NCBI GenBank assembly: GCA_030046135.1
Contig: JASIEC010000039.1
Location: 1 to 12,455, forward strand
Length of the DNA stretch: 12,455 nt
From: Thermoplasmata archaeon
GTDB lineage: Archaea > Thermoplasmatota > Thermoplasmata > Lutacidiplasmatales > UBA184
Direction: 5' to 3'
The notes under the pieces: model-generated
Told to the model about the DNA's origin: nothing
The model's input: the letters and a program-made list of their open reading frames with translations, nothing else
The model's database searches: none
Part shown: piece after piece, positions 11,830 through 12,455 of the stretch
Position numbering within the stretch: position 1 is the stretch's first letter
Layout: each line of letters opens with the position of its first letter
Position numbers and translations under genes: made by a program

Positions 11830-12455
11830 ATGCCGCGCCTCACCGCCGACGAGGTCCGGATCTTCGAGCTGAAGCGCGTCGACGTCGAGGGCGCGATCGT
11901 CATCGACGGGTTCCCCTCGGTGGGGCTCGTGAGCTCGATCGTGGCGAACTATCTCGTCGACACCCTCTCCATGGAGCAGATCGGGATCGTCGAGTCCCCC
12001 GCGTTCCCCACGGTCTCGCTCGTCCGGAACGGCAATCCGCAGCATCCCGTCCGGATCTACGCCGGACGTCCGAAGGCGGACCGGGCCGGTCGAGGGGCGG
12101 ACAAGCTGGTCGCGTTCGTCTCGGAGTTCCATCCGGCCCCCGCGATCATCCACCCGCTCGCGACCGCGATCCTCGACTGGGCCGAGGAGCAGAAGTGCTC
12201 GCTGCTCGTCTCGCCCGAGGGCCTCATGGTCGAGGCGCCCCCCGCGCCGGCCCGGGGGCCCCGGGCGCCCCGGCTCGGGGACGTGAAGGTCTACGGCATC
12301 GCGAGCACCCGCAAGGCCCGGGAGCTCTACATCGAGCCGAACATGATCCCGTTCGCGGAGGGCGTGATCACGGGGATCGCGGGGGTCCTGCTCAACGAGG
12401 GCCACCGGAGGGACTTCGACGTCCTCACGTTCCTCGCCGAGGCCCAGCCCGACTA
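11830..12455 (+). CDS. PAC2 family protein (proteasome assembly chaperone-like), cut by the window end
   Basis: The visible 208 codons lack a stop; the 3' end lies beyond the window. The sequence matches the PAC2 family, whose archaeal members (PbaA and PbaB type) resemble proteasome assembly chaperones. The opening beta strand and turn are diagnostic: EGAIVIDGFPSVGLVSSIVANYLVDTL (20-46). Then come IGIVESPAFPTVSLVRNG (51-68), AFVSEFHP, an IIHPLATAILDWAEEQKCSLLVSPEG block (106-131), YGIASTRKAREL and FAEGVITGIAGVLLNEGHRRDFDVLTFLAEA (175-205). Residues 134-148 form a Pro/Arg/Ala-rich loop longer than I would expect. It starts immediately after the upstream stop (TAGATG) and shares that gene's promoter. 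Whether it truly serves the proteasome cannot be judged here. Confidence 0.9.
   Translation, partial: MPRLTADEVRIFELKRVDVEGAIVIDGFPSVGLVSSIVANYLVDTLSMEQIGIVESPAFPTVSLVRNGNPQHPVRIYAGRPKADRAGRGADKLVAFVSEFHPAPAIIHPLATAILDWAEEQKCSLLVSPEGLMVEAPPAPARGPRAPRLGDVKVYGIASTRKARELYIEPNMIPFAEGVITGIAGVLLNEGHRRDFDVLTFLAEAQPD

Noticed and set aside
1..12455. CRISPR arrays, insertion sequences, integrase sites, rRNA or long direct repeats
   Set aside because: None seen. The repeated GC-rich words scattered through the window reflect base composition, and no transposase or terminal inverted repeats are present.

Overview
The window is very GC-rich archaeal DNA, most likely from a high-GC member of the Thermoplasmatota or a related euryarchaeal lineage. 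The evidence is: an archaeal mevalonate cluster (HMG-CoA synthase, thiolase-fold protein, DUF35 protein), archaea-typical families (DUF99, DUF835, PAC2, DUF2203), TATA-like box A elements about 27-35 bp upstream of start codons or tRNA 5' ends, and introns in both tRNA genes. The lineage is inference; there is no rRNA or universal marker here.

Layout. (1) 89-2349, minus: tdh-kbl, a two-gene operon that turns L-threonine into glycine and acetyl-CoA. (2) 2475-2978, plus: a DUF2203 protein. It converges on a zinc-ribbon/carboxypeptidase-regulatory-like membrane protein (2975-3901, minus), and the two share one CTAG as stop codons. (3) 3935-4570, plus: a DUF99 (Endo_dU) protein whose reading frame runs through the tRNA-Arg promoter and ends inside the tRNA gene. 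(4) 4556-4660, plus: tRNA-Arg(UCU) with an intron in the T-loop. (5) 11166 back to 4672, minus: a tightly packed set of seven genes: HTH regulator, HMG-CoA synthase, thiolase-fold protein, DUF35 protein, DUF835 protein, GT4 glycosyltransferase, and an orphan winged-helix/zinc protein. (6) 11270-11373, minus: tRNA-Ala(GGC), also with a T-loop intron. (7) 11470 to the right edge, plus: a small helical protein followed directly by a PAC2-family protein cut by the window end.

Two points stand out. First, both tRNA genes carry a ~30-nt insertion at the same unusual place (T-loop, between positions 59 and 60). The two inserts share one design: a 3-nt 5' linker, a GC-only 7-8 bp hairpin with a 5-nt loop, and an 8-nt 3' tail RCGGAAAC. 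This looks like a spreading family of tRNA introns, and ordinary tRNA finders would probably miss or misfold these genes. Second, the thiolase-fold protein encoded between HMG-CoA synthase and the DUF35 protein lacks the thiolase nucleophilic cysteine (Gly87) and the GHP histidine (Arg336), while its HMG-CoA synthase partner keeps a full Glu/Cys/His triad. Either the first step of the mevalonate pathway is done elsewhere, or this complex does different chemistry.

Together the metabolic genes link acetyl-CoA supply (threonine breakdown) to isoprenoid lipid synthesis, with an HTH regulator heading the lipid operon and a lipid- or surface-type glycosyltransferase further down it.
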